From contig VZRN01001109.1 of NCBI GenBank assembly GCA_013397935.1, positions 62,001 through 126,000 on the forward strand: 64,000 nt of DNA. Direction: 5' to 3'. Position numbers and translations under genes: made by a program. Under the pieces are notes generated by a model that saw only the letters and a list, made by a program, of their open reading frames with translations, searched no databases and was not told where the DNA came from. Positions 60,801 through 64,000 of the stretch are shown here, in pieces. This DNA comes from Dasyornis broadbenti. Its lineage: Eukaryota; Chordata; Aves; Passeriformes; Dasyornithidae. Position 1 is the stretch's first letter, and each line of letters starts with the position of its first letter.

Positions 60801-63150
60801 TTGTGCTGTGGGGAGAAAAAGTGCAAGCTGTGAAGAACTCTCCTACCTTGTTTCCAGGTCATCTGCAGGTCTTATTCTGCAGTGCATTATGAATTCAGAT
60901 CTAAACTACTGCCATTTCCTCACCACAGAAAAACAGATTTCTTGTTTTTACTAGTAGAATTCCTACCTCCTAAGACAGTTCTCCAAAGTGCTGAGTGATT
61001 TTTTAAATATTATTATTCTGAATCCACTTTAGAAGTGGGTTCTTGGTGCTTCTTAAGGAGATTAATGTTCAACACTTAGTATTTTAGATGCTTACCAGTA
61101 ATCTTAAATCTTGAATAAAAATATTTAATTCTGTTCCAAAATACAGCAGTGGTCTGTTGATTTTGGTGAAATCTGTCCCATCTTTCCCACATCACTGATT
61201 GGTTTAGGTCTTACATGTCTCTCAAACTTAGTTCTTCCCATTGCCTTTCCCCTTCCTGTTGAAGTAGGTGGACACTGGCAGAGGGGCACACTGTCCTGAC
61301 CTGTACAAGTTGAGGACACACTAGTGAGCTGTGGGATGCTATCATTCCTTAATCTGAGGGGTGAGGTCACTGTGTTCATAGCCCTGTCTCACAGCAAATG
61401 TTTGGCTTTAGCTCTGGAATCAGCTGCTGTGACCAGTGAACTGGACACCTGAGCCCATCCATACGCCTCATACTTGGGAATAGCTGACTCCTCCTGTGTG
61501 GAGGAGAAGCAGGAGTGAGCTGTGTACACTATAAGGGGTGAATGACTTCTGTTGACTTCAGTTCATTTAACCAGGACAGCAGGAGAACCACTGGAGTGTT
61601 CACCTGTTCAGTTACTCCCATGAAGGCAGCACAAGGCATTTCTTACAGCCCAAGTCCTTTGATCCAAGCAAGACTTGCCTGCTTTGTAACATAACCCTGC
61701 AGTACTGGTGGGCTTTGTTTTGCCTTTTAAGAATCAAGTCATATTTGGTTTGAATGTGCTTTTTCTCTTCTGAAATCTTATGGTGCTGAAGAAGAAAAGA
61801 GCAGAGTTCAACAGGCAGCTTTGCACACACATGATTTACTTGAGTGTGGTCACTGCAGCGAGTCACAGAAAGAAACAGCTGGCTTCTATGGTCACTGAAG
61901 AGGTGAAAGGAAGCTGTGGACCACATTAACCACAGAAACAGCATCTACCAAGCTGGCTCATGCCATAAATGTGACTTGGCGAAATCAAGAAGGAAGTTAA
62001 AATGCTTGAGATCTGGTACTGCACACTGCTGAGGCACAAGATTGAGTAACTGGGCCAAAAGGAAAGTGGCATTCACTGTGTGCTATATGGTGCCTCCAGA
62101 TTAGGCAGGAGGAGAGAAAAAAGGGAAGAAAGCAGGTGCTCAACTTTAGTGTTTCTGTTAATAACCAGCTTAGTAAAAGCTTGCAAGTAGTTCCATGCAG
62201 ATGGAATCAGCTTTCTGGGCATTCAGATGAGTCTCCTGCTGCCAACAGTGTAACACAAGGTAGTTAAATTGTAATATCCAGGACTTTTCCTGCAGCCTAT
62301 CAGTGATGTTTCATCTACACTGAGGGTAGCTGGCACACTTGTTCTGAGTTAACAGAACAGTAGCTGGTCAAACTAAAGGGAAGGGAGCAAATGCACAGGC
62401 AGTGGAAAAAAGGATGAGTCACCTGTGAAGAGTAGAGAGATAAGTTGTGTAGGGATGGGGTAAGGAAGACGCAGGCAAAGCTGGAACTTGGCAAGGGATG
62501 AAAAAAATAACACAAAGGGCTTCTCCATGTTATGTTAACCAGAAAAGAAGGGTCAAAGAAGGTGAAGATTTTTAAGGTGCTTTCGAACCCAGGTCACTAT
62601 AAAATTCTATGAAGTGCATTACAAAACAAGGCTTTAAAAAACATGGGGTAACCTAGATCCAGGGAAATAATTTTTGTTTTCAGGACTGCAGTGCTTGTGG
62701 TGTTTACATGTCTTGCAAAAACTATTACTGCTTGTGCATGCAAGAATGATTGTTCACAACTGCTTTGAAGTAAAGCTGTACCTGTCCTTTTTTATGCAAT
62801 AATCATGGCAGCTTCAAATGGCAAAACACTGGTGTCAGTAATTCCACCTCAGAGATGTTTAAGTAGTATATAGCAAATGGGGAAATGTAGTCACTGAAGA
62901 TGACTTTAAACTCATGAATTTAAAACCAAGAGGACTCCTGCAATAATTATTTTGTGCAATAAACTGCTAAAGATGCAGCAAAGCAGTTCTGAACTTGTAC
63001 TGGTGAATGTTAATAGCTTCACTAACATGCCATATGTTTCCTTGCAGATGGTTCCACCAAGGCCCCAATCCCCACACTGGTACACAGGACTGGCTTTACT
63101 CTGGCAACTACTGGGACAGAAACTACTTTAACTTGCCTGATATTTATTAA
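782..63150 (+). CDS. OSBPL1A: OSBPL1A (ORP1), 24 coding exons, 5' end missing
   Basis: Oxysterol-binding-protein-related protein 1. In mammals the long form sits on late endosomes and lysosomes, binds Rab7 through its ankyrin region, contacts ER VAP proteins through an FFAT motif, and binds sterol and PI4P in a C-terminal lipid-transfer (ORD) domain. The 24 exons join to 2580 nt in one frame (859 residues plus stop; residue numbers in this annotation count from the first one visible). Visible parts: ankyrin repeats (about 1-115), PH domain (about 140-245), coiled-coil-prone linker (270-375), FFAT-like motif (384-390), ORD (about 465-859). The ORD residues expected to hold PI4P are all present: K532 and N535 in KPFNPLLGE, H560-H561 in EQVSHHPP, and K802/E806/R810. 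The family call is near certain. The start codon and roughly 90 N-terminal residues are outside the window. A short isoform may begin from an internal promoter. Confidence 0.97.
894..1993. other. Intron
   Basis: About 1.1 kb of AT-rich intron. There is a short (AAT)n and TG-rich stretch near 1760-1795 and a T-run before the acceptor. Nothing else is recognisable. Confidence 0.75.
1994..2079 (+). CDS. OSBPL1A: OSBPL1A exon B (inter-ankyrin segment)
   Basis: Residues 38-66, giving AVERTQERKLEELLLGAAR and on to KLTAL. 86 nt, phase 1 in and phase 0 out; donor GT at 2080-2081. The acceptor is TAGCAG, a tandem NAGNAG site. The first AG (1992-1993) was chosen because it keeps the residue count of the recalled human protein; the second would drop one alanine. 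Confidence 0.94.
2600..2745 (-). repeat. CR1 LINE remnant, antisense to gene
   Basis: Diverged copy of the antisense CR1 3' region. It has the phrases 'aatcacagaactgagactgg', 'catgatctagcccagtt' and 'gagcagggtgcccagga', which resemble the usual CR1 reverse-complement wording. Boundaries are approximate because divergence is high. Confidence 0.55.
3807..3845. repeat. 19-bp tandem duplication
   Basis: The unit 'aaagccagtatgagttctc' occurs twice in direct succession without mismatch, so it is probably a recent slippage or duplication event in the intron. Confidence 0.9.
4425..4486 (-). repeat. CR1 LINE 3'-end fragment, antisense
   Basis: Contains 'aaatggtttgggctggaaa' followed by 'agatcatttagtccaacccc', the typical reverse complement of the CR1 3' end. 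Only about 60 bp survive. Confidence 0.8.
5230..5374 (+). CDS. OSBPL1A: OSBPL1A exon C (complete ankyrin repeat)
   Basis: Residues 67-114. It carries the ankyrin hallmark NTPLHCAAYRAHKHCALKLL followed by NGADP. 145 nt, ending in phase 1; acceptor TTTTTCCAG at 5229, donor GTGAGT at 5375. In mammals this ankyrin region contributes to Rab7-GTP binding and late-endosome targeting (established for ORP1L). Confidence 0.96.
5375..6101. other. Intron
   Basis: Short intron of about 0.7 kb. No repeat or other element was recognised. An open frame continues from the preceding exon into it but is only read-through. Confidence 0.75.
6102..6169 (+). CDS. OSBPL1A: OSBPL1A exon D (ankyrin end to PH linker)
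   Basis: Residues 115-137. It reads QTPLDLAQGAEMKLILAG then KTGK, the end of an ankyrin repeat. 68 nt, phase 1 to 0; acceptor AAACAG, donor GTAGGA. It encodes AGKTGK where recalled human sequence has VGNK, two residues more. An internal GTAAAA at 6156 is not used because it would break phase. Confidence 0.92.
6250..6294 (+). CDS. OSBPL1A: OSBPL1A exon E (start of PH domain)
   Basis: Residues 138-152, VINKPLRRYEGLLWK. Only 45 nt, in frame on both sides. The basic cluster and YEGLLWK are the first strand of a PH domain. Acceptor TGTGCAG at 6249, donor GTATGT at 6295. Confidence 0.94.
6295..7392. other. Intron
   Basis: About 1.1-kb intron with T homopolymers (near 6551-6567 and about 7349-7369). 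The second forms part of a long pyrimidine tract before the next acceptor. No transposon was recognised. Confidence 0.75.
7393..7466 (+). CDS. OSBPL1A: OSBPL1A exon F (PH domain core)
   Basis: Residues 153-176, SSRFFGWKLYWIVLEHGVLS then WYRR, PH-domain strands 2-3. 74 nt, phase 0 to 2; acceptor CTTAG, donor GTAAGT. Strong match to human ORP1. Confidence 0.95.
7551..7614 (+). CDS. OSBPL1A: OSBPL1A exon G (PH domain)
   Basis: Residues 177-198, QADAVNNDHRQGCKHLTQAV then CT. 64 nt, phase 2 to 0; acceptor CAAAG at 7550, donor GTAGGA at 7615. The GCKHLTQAVCTVKS segment matches the recalled human PH domain. Confidence 0.95.
7615..8533. other. Intron
   Basis: About 0.9 kb of AT-rich intron. No repeat family or conserved motif was recognised. 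Confidence 0.75.
8534..8635 (+). CDS. OSBPL1A: OSBPL1A exon H (PH domain)
   Basis: Residues 199-232, VKSTDSCFFSVRCFDDTVHR and onward, PH strands 5-7. 102 nt, in frame on both sides; acceptor GAGCTAG at 8533, donor GTAATA at 8636. Confidence 0.95.
8636..10100. other. Intron with sense CR1 copy
   Basis: About 1.5-kb intron, a third of it a CR1 copy (about 9170-9665). The rest is unremarkable. Confidence 0.75.
9170..9665 (+). repeat. CR1 LINE 3' fragment, sense
   Basis: Reads in the CR1 sense direction: 'tgctgtgtccagttctgg', 'gctgagagagctgggcctgc', 'gttggactgaatgacctt' and a tail 'cactctgtgatcc'. About 500 bp, with small gaps and substitutions throughout. It ends about 435 nt before the next exon. 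Confidence 0.9.
10101..10223 (+). CDS. OSBPL1A: OSBPL1A exon I (PH C-terminal helix, Asp run)
   Basis: Residues 233-273. SWLEAIEDHSAYSTHYC is the PH C-terminal helix with its conserved Trp. Next comes an acidic stretch with five Asp encoded by five identical GAT codons (10173-10187), where recalled human has a Glu run. 123 nt, in frame; acceptor TTTCCAG, donor GTATGT. Confidence 0.95.
10224..12005. other. Intron with sense CR1 copy
   Basis: 1.8-kb intron containing a roughly 610-bp CR1 copy (about 10930-11541). Nothing else was recognised. Confidence 0.75.
10930..11541 (+). repeat. CR1 LINE 3' fragment, sense
   Basis: Contains 'tggagtgctgcatccagcc', 'gaggctgagagagctgg'-like wording near 11167, and 'ttccaacccaagccattcta'. 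It ends with the CR1 terminal repeats ATTCTATGGTTCTATGAT at about 11521-11539, so the 3' end is complete. Open frames here are CR1-derived. Confidence 0.93.
12006..12087 (+). CDS. OSBPL1A: OSBPL1A exon J (linker, helical)
   Basis: Residues 274-300, KAQACQQRLSNEVSDFLAMV and onward. 82 nt, phase 0 to 1; acceptor TTTCAG at 12005, donor GTAAAG at 12088. Heptad-like spacing agrees with the helical linker after the PH domain in ORP1. Confidence 0.93.
12088..14710. other. Intron
   Basis: 2.6-kb AT-rich intron. I see short homopolymers only (for example T-runs near 14230 and 14280) and no transposon or RNA gene. Confidence 0.7.
14711..14817 (+). CDS. OSBPL1A: OSBPL1A exon K (linker, helical)
   Basis: Residues 301-336, from SSPLLQKVDVVSEVSQETC to ECLNLFTKQEG. 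107 nt, phase 1 to 0; acceptor GCTTGCAG, donor GTATGT at 14818. A longer open frame over the same bases is in a different frame and is a shadow. Confidence 0.94.
16600..17340. promoter_or_regulatory. Intragenic CpG island, candidate internal promoter
   Basis: A sharp jump from AT-rich intron to very GC- and CpG-rich sequence. It includes GC-box-like motifs (GGCGGGCGGGGC near 16745-16757, GGGGCGGCCCC near 16920) and no clear TATA box. Possible first-exon donors are GCG/GTGAGC at 16982-16988 and GCG/GTATGT at about 17323-17329. It lies inside the intron preceding the FFAT exon, so it could start the short ORP1S-type transcript; that is inference. It could also drive an antisense non-coding RNA. 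The core is missing (N gap). Confidence 0.7.
16993..17124. other. Assembly gap (132 N)
   Basis: A run of undetermined bases in the centre of the CpG island, probably an extreme-GC stretch that failed to sequence. Open frames crossing it are meaningless. Confidence 1.
23055..23100. repeat. 11-bp perfect inverted repeat
   Basis: ATAGGTATGCT (23055-23065) and its exact reverse complement AGCATACCTAT (23090-23100), separated by 24 nt. It could form a short hairpin. No family was recognised, and the stem is too short for a microRNA precursor. Confidence 0.8.
23885..24258 (-). repeat. CR1 LINE 3' fragment, antisense
   Basis: Reverse-complement CR1 wording: 'gaggttggaagggacctctg', 'acttctctgggcagctttgt', 'tttctccagtttgagcaatc'. 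About 370 bp, moderately diverged. Confidence 0.9.
32618..32694. repeat. 43-bp tandem duplication, diverged
   Basis: 'attatgataagacagag' at 32618 recurs as 'attatgataggacagag' at 32661, each followed by 'aaccttaaag'. The two copies, offset 43 bp, differ at a few positions. Confidence 0.8.
34687..34849 (+). CDS. OSBPL1A: OSBPL1A exon L (coiled coil and FFAT-like motif)
   Basis: Residues 337-390. A charged helix (KLEHEQEKNKILSEALETLA and onward) is followed by the FFAT-like core QFYDAVS (384-390) preceded by two Glu; the acidic tail DSESE continues in the next exon. 163 nt, phase 0 to 1; acceptor TTATAG at 34686, donor GTAAGT at 34850. FFAT motifs bind the MSP domain of ER VAP-A/B. Human ORP1L, as recalled, has Glu rather than Gln at the first core position. 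Confidence 0.95.
34850..41984. other. 7.1-kb intron
   Basis: Contains a 56-bp tandem duplication (38981-39092) and a minus-strand open frame of 151 codons (35402-35857) without recognisable similarity. No transposon was recognised. Confidence 0.7.
38981..39092. repeat. 56-bp tandem duplication
   Basis: Two head-to-tail copies of a 56-bp unit ('cagtgcc' at 38988 and 39044; 'ctttctcaggtttatttatt' in both) differing at about two positions. A candidate minisatellite or recent duplication. Confidence 0.92.
41985..42141 (+). CDS. OSBPL1A: OSBPL1A exon M (acidic Ser-rich linker)
   Basis: Residues 391-442, starting DSESEKSLSGFE and ending SLSNGIKKHR. 157 nt, phase 1 to 2; acceptor TTTTGCAG, donor GTAGGA. 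This is the variable linker between the FFAT motif and the ORD, the least human-like part of the protein. It contains in-frame ATG 42050-42052 (Met413) in strong context (A at -3, G at +4). At 42080-42082 it has GTG (Val423) where human ORP1S, as recalled, begins with Met. Confidence 0.93.
43613..43683. repeat. Diverged 38-bp tandem duplication
   Basis: 'tatggccatattttatgcga' at 43613 and 'tatggctgtattttacggga' at 43651, each followed by a 'taaatg.ct' segment. An old duplication, judging from the several mismatches. Confidence 0.7.
45293..45316. repeat. (GT)12 microsatellite
   Basis: Uninterrupted GT dinucleotide repeat, likely length-polymorphic. It produces spurious open frames on both strands. 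Confidence 0.95.
47021..47096 (+). CDS. OSBPL1A: OSBPL1A exon N (start of ORD, lid region)
   Basis: Residues 443-468, TSLPSPMFSRNDFSIWSILR then KCIGM. 76 nt, phase 2 to 0; acceptor TTCCACAG, donor GTAAGT. FSIWSILRKCIGMELSKIT is the conserved lid/N-terminal helix of ORP lipid-transfer domains. Confidence 0.96.
47097..48649. other. Intron
   Basis: About 1.55 kb, with T-rich stretches near 47200 and 48180. No repeat family was recognised. Confidence 0.7.
48650..48784 (+). CDS. OSBPL1A: OSBPL1A exon O (ORD)
   Basis: Residues 469-513, ELSKITMPVIFNEPLSFLQR through TEYMEHTYLIHKASS to ERMQ. 135 nt, in frame; acceptor ACCTCAG, donor GTATGT. The MPVxFNEPLSxLQR motif is characteristic of the family. 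This exon is more GC-rich than its surroundings. Confidence 0.97.
48926..49475 (+). mobile_element. Endogenous retrovirus 5' LTR, sense orientation
   Basis: Begins TGTCCTGGTT and ends TTAAACCACAGCA. It has a TATA-like TACATAAA (about 49191), a polyadenylation-type ATTAAA at 49341-49346, and a pyrimidine/ATT-rich R-U5 segment. It belongs to an avian LTR family I recall as abundant in songbirds (ERVL-like). The end is placed by the following primer-site-like sequence; precise borders are uncertain by a few bases. Confidence 0.85.
49476..50150 (+). mobile_element. ERV internal leader region, truncated
   Basis: Directly follows the LTR. It starts with TGGCACCCCACAAGG (49484-49498), similar to a tRNA-Lys primer-binding site with mismatches, and continues as non-coding leader sequence of the same element. 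No intact retroviral coding frame is present. Stops in all frames and the abrupt change near 50150 show that it is a truncated relic. Confidence 0.65.
50152..50539 (-). mobile_element. Partial ERV LTR, inverted
   Basis: Its reverse complement begins TGTCCTGGTTTCTG and parallels the sense LTR at 48926 for about 390 bp, through the CRE-like TGATGTCAT and TATA-like AGTATATAAC (50266-50275 region), stopping after the 'catcacttgttt' segment. The remaining LTR portion is absent. Its end lies 69 nt before the next exon. Confidence 0.85.
50609..50706 (+). CDS. OSBPL1A: OSBPL1A exon P (ORD, PI4P-binding KPFNP)
   Basis: Residues 514-545, CVAAFAVSAVASQWERTG then KPFNPLLGETYELI. 98 nt, phase 0 to 2; acceptor CTGAACAG, donor GTAATG. 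K532 and N535 correspond to PI4P-contacting residues described in yeast Osh4. A partial LTR ends 69 nt upstream. Confidence 0.97.
50707..51385. other. Intron
   Basis: About 0.7 kb of intron. Nothing was recognised in it. Confidence 0.75.
51386..51568 (+). CDS. OSBPL1A: OSBPL1A exon Q (ORD signature EQVSHHPP)
   Basis: Residues 546-606. RDDLGFRLLSEQVSHHPPIS holds the OSBP family signature at 51414-51437 (H560-H561 bind phosphoinositide phosphate in family members). It is followed by AEGLNNDFVFHG and LKFWGKSVEAEPKG. 183 nt, phase 2 to 2; acceptor TTTGCAG, donor GTAAGT. Confidence 0.98.
51569..52044. other. Intron
   Basis: About 0.48-kb intron without recognised elements. Confidence 0.75.
52045..52152 (+). 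CDS. OSBPL1A: OSBPL1A exon R (ORD beta-barrel)
   Basis: Residues 607-642, EHNEAYTWTNPTCCVHNIIV then GKLWIEQYGNVEITNH. 108 nt, phase 2 to 2; acceptor CCCTTAG, donor GTAAGT. TNPTCCVHNIIVGKLW is a conserved ORD segment. Confidence 0.97.
52244..52333 (+). CDS. OSBPL1A: OSBPL1A exon S (ORD)
   Basis: Residues 643-672, KTGEKCVLSFKPCGLFGKEL then HKVEGYIQDK. 90 nt, phase 2 to 2; acceptor CGTTAG, donor GTAACA. It is separated from the previous exon by only 91 nt of intron. Confidence 0.96.
52585..52711 (+). CDS. OSBPL1A: OSBPL1A exon T (ORD)
   Basis: Residues 673-715, SKKKLCALYGKWTECLYSVD and onward, ending in a Lys-rich stretch. 127 nt, phase 2 to 0; acceptor TTTGACAG, donor GTATTA. ALYGKWTECLYSVDP is a conserved ORD segment. 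Confidence 0.97.
52712..55826. other. 3.1-kb intron
   Basis: No transposon was recognised. There are small AT-rich direct repeats (ATATTGACA units at about 54418-54448) and a doubled CCTCATTTACAGA near 54340. The stretch at about 54890-55100 looks compositionally less degenerate than its surroundings, but I cannot assign it. Confidence 0.65.
55827..55943 (+). CDS. OSBPL1A: OSBPL1A exon U (ORD)
   Basis: Residues 716-754. VGNPEESDEMPLPDSESVYV leads to IPGSVLLWKITPRPPNSAQ. 117 nt, in frame; acceptor CTTTAG, donor GTCAGC. The first dozen residues differ most from the recalled human sequence; the remainder is highly conserved. Confidence 0.96.
55944..56715. other. Intron
   Basis: About 0.77-kb intron; no element was recognised. 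Its pyrimidine tract ends in TTTATTTCAG. Confidence 0.75.
56716..56839 (+). CDS. OSBPL1A: OSBPL1A exon V (ORD)
   Basis: Residues 755-795, MYNFTSFAMALNELDKEMES followed by the conserved PKTDCRLRPDIRAMENGE. 124 nt, phase 0 to 1; donor GTAACT at 56840. An open frame running on to about 56913 is intron read-through. Confidence 0.97.
56840..59275. other. Intron with solo LTR
   Basis: 2.4-kb intron carrying a 725-bp solo LTR (57087-57811). The rest (57817-59275) shows nothing recognisable. Confidence 0.8.
57087..57811. mobile_element. Solo ERV LTR with 5-bp target duplication
   Basis: Starts TGTCTTGGTTTGG and ends CCTCCAACA, so it has TG...CA termini. It is flanked on both sides by GTGAT (57082-57086 and 57812-57816), an exact 5-bp target-site duplication. 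No internal viral sequence is present, so it is a recombined solo LTR. Its middle (about 57300-57620) is GC- and CpG-rich. Transcriptional orientation was not fixed with confidence. The several short open frames inside it are not genes. Confidence 0.92.
59276..59366 (+). CDS. OSBPL1A: OSBPL1A exon W (ORD C-terminal helix)
   Basis: Residues 796-825, from DLASEEKKRLEEKQRTARK to SEEDWKT. K802, E806 and R810 fit the KxxxExxxR pattern that contacts PI4P in Osh4. 91 nt, phase 1 to 2; acceptor TTCTTCAAG. The donor GTTGGT at 59367 departs from consensus at +3 to +5. Confidence 0.95.
59367..63047. other. 3.7-kb last intron
   Basis: Contains homopolymer T-runs (about 59949-59964 and 60230-60245) and a short CR1-like 3' tail (about 62565-62615). 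No other exon or repeat was recognised. Confidence 0.7.
62565..62615 (+). repeat. Possible CR1 3' tail fragment
   Basis: 'aaggtgctttcgaacccagg' and 'attctatgaag' resemble the last 50 bp of CR1 in the sense direction. Short and diverged, so tentative. Confidence 0.5.
63048..63150 (+). CDS. OSBPL1A: OSBPL1A last coding exon
   Basis: Residues 826-859 plus TAA. It reads RWFHQGPNPHTGTQDWLYSG and ends NYWDRNYFNLPDIY, the invariant C-terminus of ORP1-like proteins. Acceptor TTGCAG at 63047; stop at 63148-63150. Confidence 0.98.
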
Positions 63151-64000
63151 AATGCAGTAAGGAGCCTCTGACTGATACAAATAAGTCTTAATCCATTTTA
63201 ATGTTTTCCCTTGTTCTACTTATCTCCTGAAAATACTGACGTTATCAAACAGAATATTAAGCATCTCTGCAATAAATCTGGTGGTACATGATCTGCAGTC
63301 CTAAAGGTAGGGGAATAACTTCTCTGGCTGATGGTGAGTCCTGCATAGACAAAGTCGCTGTGGTTTCGAGCTGCCCTGAGTACACCTATATTAGGTTGTG
63401 GTGTATGAGGAATAGAACACCTTCAGCTGTTCTGTGAATACTTTATTTTGTAGATACCATTGGCACAAGTAAAACTGGTTTTATTTATTGTGACATAGGA
63501 ATGTTTAAAAAGCACACAAAGTAATTGCAATATTCTATTCTTAAATGAAGAAATGGGTGTGTCACTTCTGTAAAGATGTAATTTTTCATAAAGTGACTTT
63601 TCTTTTACTAAAATAATTCCCTTGAAGCCTGAGCTCTGCTCAGGAGATTCCAGAAGTGTTCCTATCTCCGGAGCAGTAATGCAGTTGTTTAAGCTGGTAA
63701 CATTACTCAGAGGTTATTTATTCAATGTTTTGTGCAGTGTGTTTTGAATTTTGCTCTCCTGTTTTGCTACCAACCTTATGGTTTAAGGAATTAAGAGCCA
63801 TTTAAATATCTACAGATTTGATTTGAACTGCACACTAGTAACAGGTTTTAAAAGAATCTGTTTCATGCACTAGAAGTTCCGGTGCCCAGCACCACTGCAA
63901 GAACCTAATCAGTCCAGGAATGACCTGGTGGAACATAGCAGGGGGACAGGACTCTGTCTGTACTGTGCATACTCCCTGGGAGGAAGTCTTGTGCATTTCA
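63151..64000 (+). other. OSBPL1A 3' UTR and possible 3' flank
   Basis: AT-rich non-coding sequence after the stop. Only one canonical AATAAA is visible (63271-63276), so the shortest 3' UTR would be about 140-150 nt. A longer UTR using variant signals or extending past the window cannot be excluded. Confidence 0.7.
63271..63276 (+). terminator. Polyadenylation signal AATAAA
   Basis: First and only canonical hexamer after the OSBPL1A stop codon, 121 nt downstream, followed by a GT-containing stretch (tctggtggtacatg). Use in vivo is inferred. Confidence 0.65.

Noticed and set aside
1..64000. CRISPR arrays, bacterial operons, rRNA or tRNA genes
   Set aside because: The sequence is vertebrate intron/exon DNA. 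I saw no regularly spaced repeats, ribosome-binding-site-led frames or tRNA-like cloverleaf sequences; a tRNAscan/Rfam search was not possible here.

Overview
The window is vertebrate, almost certainly avian, genomic DNA. It is AT-rich and intron-dominated, carries several CR1 LINE fragments with the avian-type 3' tail (ATTCTATG-like repeats), and has LTRs of endogenous retroviruses of a kind I recall from songbird genomes. A songbird is therefore plausible, but the species cannot be fixed from sequence alone. There is one sequence gap (N run at 16993-17124).

One protein-coding gene explains essentially all coding signal: OSBPL1A (oxysterol-binding protein-like 1A, ORP1), on the + strand. I could place 24 consecutive coding exons from 782 to the stop codon at 63148-63150. 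All have GT-AG borders and the reading phase is consistent throughout: 2580 coding nt, or 859 residues plus stop. The recalled human long form is 950 residues, so about 90 N-terminal residues (the start and the first ankyrin repeats) lie upstream of the window. The protein reads, in order: end of an ankyrin repeat and a complete further repeat (exons at 782-6169), PH domain (6250-10223), linker with predicted coiled coil (10101-34849), FFAT-like VAP-binding motif (34825-34849 plus 41985 onward), acidic/Ser-rich linker (41985-42141), and the OSBP-related lipid-transfer domain (about 47021-63150) with the EQVSHHPP signature at 51414-51437.

Region by region: 1-15 kb holds the ankyrin and PH exons with CR1 fragments in the introns. 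From 14.8 to 34.7 kb is a 19.9-kb intron with an isolated CpG island (about 16.6-17.35 kb), a candidate internal promoter for the short ORP1S-type transcript. From 34.7 to 47.1 kb are the FFAT and linker exons. From 48.6 to 63.15 kb are the lipid-transfer-domain exons. One intron there contains an ERV LTR with internal sequence and an inverted partial LTR whose edge lies about 70 nt from an exon. Another contains a solo LTR with an exact 5-bp target duplication. The 3' end has a canonical AATAAA 121 nt after the stop.

The points most worth checking: the human ORP1S start methionine appears to be valine (GTG) here, with an alternative in-frame ATG in strong context 30 nt upstream; the intragenic CpG island with the N gap; the exon-adjacent inverted LTR; and a glutamate-to-glutamine change at the first FFAT position. 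I found no second protein-coding gene, RNA gene or CRISPR array that I could support.
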